Translations under genes and position numbers: made by a program
The notes under the pieces: generated by a model
What the model was told of the DNA's origin: nothing
Seen by the model: the letters and a program-made list of their open reading frames with translations, nothing else
The model's database searches: none
Assembly (NCBI GenBank): GCA_905236255.1
Contig: CAJOPK010000031.1
Span: 1-5,615 of the forward strand
Origin: an uncultured Selenomonadaceae bacterium
Lineage (GTDB): Bacteria > Bacillota > Negativicutes > Selenomonadales > Selenomonadaceae
Length of the DNA: 5,615 nt
Direction: 5' to 3'
In this document: in pieces, positions 4,763 through 5,615 of the stretch
How the letters are laid out: each line of letters opens with the position of its first letter
Numbering within the stretch: the first letter of the stretch is position 1

Positions 4763-5615
4763 AATACGCCAAAACTTCATTTCCGGTTTCGGTGATTAAA
4801 ATCGTCTTTTCCCATTGAGCGGAAAGACTTCCGTCCCGCGTGCGAACAGTCCAGCCGTCCGCAACGTCAACATCGACCGCTTTTTTGCCGGCGTTAATCA
4901 TCGGCTCTACGGTTATAACCATTCCGGGAACAAGCAACATTCCGGTATCCGCTTTGCAATCGTGACTGACGAACGGATCCAAATGAAAATCTTTTCCGAC
5001 ACCGTGACCGCCCAAATCCGTGACTACGGAATAACCGTTATCGTGAGCCATTTTTCCGCAAGCCGCGCCTATATCTCCCACAAAATGCCAAGGCTGAGCC
5101 GCTTTTATTCCGACTTCCATAATTTCGCGGGTAACATTTATAAGCCGTTCGGCTTCCGGAGAAATTTCACCGACCGTAAACATTCGGGACGCGTCGGCAA
5201 AATATCCGTCCAAATCGGTCGTTATGTCGATATTCAAAATATCGCCGTTTTTCAAAATCGTTTTCCGGGAAGGAATACCGTGGCAGACGACGTTATTCAA
5301 AGAAATGCAAACGCTTTTCGGGAAATTTTCAAATCCCAGACAGGAAGGATGTCCGCCGTGACTTACGATAAATTCATGGAGCGCGTCGTTGATCGTCAAA
5401 GTATCCGTTCCCTCTTTAACGAGAGTACCCGCCAAGTCAAGCGCGCCGCCGTTAATTACAGCCGCCCGTTTTATCCCTTCAATATCCGCCGCATTGTTGA
5501 TAATTTTGTGAGGCGGTCTGACTTGTGCCTTTGCCCTGCTGAATTTTATTCCGTCAATTCTTTCGTCAAAATCCAGATGACATTTTTTGTACTTTTTTCC
5601 GCTGCCGCACCAACA
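4761..5615 (-). CDS. map: type I methionine aminopeptidase with N-terminal SEC-C motif (5' end cut)
   Basis: Cytoplasmic metalloprotease that removes the initiator methionine from new proteins. 284 residues are visible and the frame runs off the right edge; probably only a handful of N-terminal residues are missing. Visible residues 1-13 form the SEC-C zinc motif CWCGSGKKYKKCH (Cys1, Cys3, Cys12, His13), an extension lacking in E. coli Map and linked in the family to ribosome or SecA association. The pita-bread catalytic domain follows from about residue 35. Expected metal ligands are all present: Asp130 (NIDIT), Asp141 (FADAS), His204 (GGHGVG), Glu237 (VEPM) and Glu269 (AQWEK), with the substrate-site histidines His112 (CHGIP) and His211 (FHLDP). 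A TTG at 5435 is open in frame but lies well inside the protein and would delete the SEC-C region, so it is not the start. The stop (4763-4761) is 12 nt from the priA ATG. The operon promoter lies outside the window. Confidence 0.95.
   Translation of the reverse strand, partial: CWCGSGKKYKKCHLDFDERIDGIKFSRAKAQVRPPHKIINNAADIEGIKRAAVINGGALDLAGTLVKEGTDTLTINDALHEFIVSHGGHPSCLGFENFPKSVCISLNNVVCHGIPSRKTILKNGDILNIDITTDLDGYFADASRMFTVGEISPEAERLINVTREIMEVGIKAAQPWHFVGDIGAACGKMAHDNGYSVVTDLGGHGVGKDFHLDPFVSHDCKADTGMLLVPGMVITVEPMINAGKKAVDVDVADGWTVRTRDGSLSAQWEKTILITETGNEVLAY

Noticed and set aside
3702..4799. 365-codon open frame antisense to priA
   Set aside because: It overlaps a certain gene on the other strand. 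The product is a low-complexity mix of F, R, K and N without domains, and no ribosome binding site was seen. It is a by-product of priA codon use.

Overview
The window looks like bacterial chromosome, probably from a Bacillota (Firmicutes)-type organism. The reasons are the type I methionine aminopeptidase with an N-terminal SEC-C zinc motif (common in clostridia and negativicutes, also found in chlamydiae), the strong GGAGG-type ribosome binding sites, and an OmpR-class two-component pair of Gram-positive style. G+C is roughly in the low-to-mid 40s percent by eye. The assignment to phylum is an inference. I see no tRNA, rRNA, CRISPR array, intact transposase or phage gene.

Layout. (1) Positions 1-535 hold no convincing gene. 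The left end has a good leftward promoter (TTGCAA, 17 bp, TATAAT) overlapped by a perfect 9+9 bp inverted repeat, so an operator-controlled transcript probably leaves the window to the left. Next comes a block of about 240-260 bp (188-447) that looks inserted. It is closed by 15-bp inverted repeats, contains a perfect 13-bp hairpin and a very GC-rich core, and is followed by a second hairpin typical in style of IS200/IS605 ends. (2) A rightward promoter at 476-504 drives an OmpR/PhoB-type response regulator (537-1211) and its membrane histidine kinase (1231-2535). (3) A compact bidirectional terminator (2515-2553) separates this operon from a leftward one. (4) The leftward operon contains map (4761 to beyond the right edge) and then priA (2553-4748). 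They are 12 nt apart, and the priA ribosome binding site overlaps the map stop codon.

How the genes work together. The kinase senses an unknown extracytoplasmic signal and phosphorylates Asp52 of the regulator, which then binds DNA. map and priA are housekeeping genes (N-terminal methionine removal; replication restart) that are apparently co-transcribed. The coding genes are ordinary. The unexplained content is the 66-447 intergenic region, plus a strong compositional bias (CCGG abundant, GGCC nearly absent) across the window.
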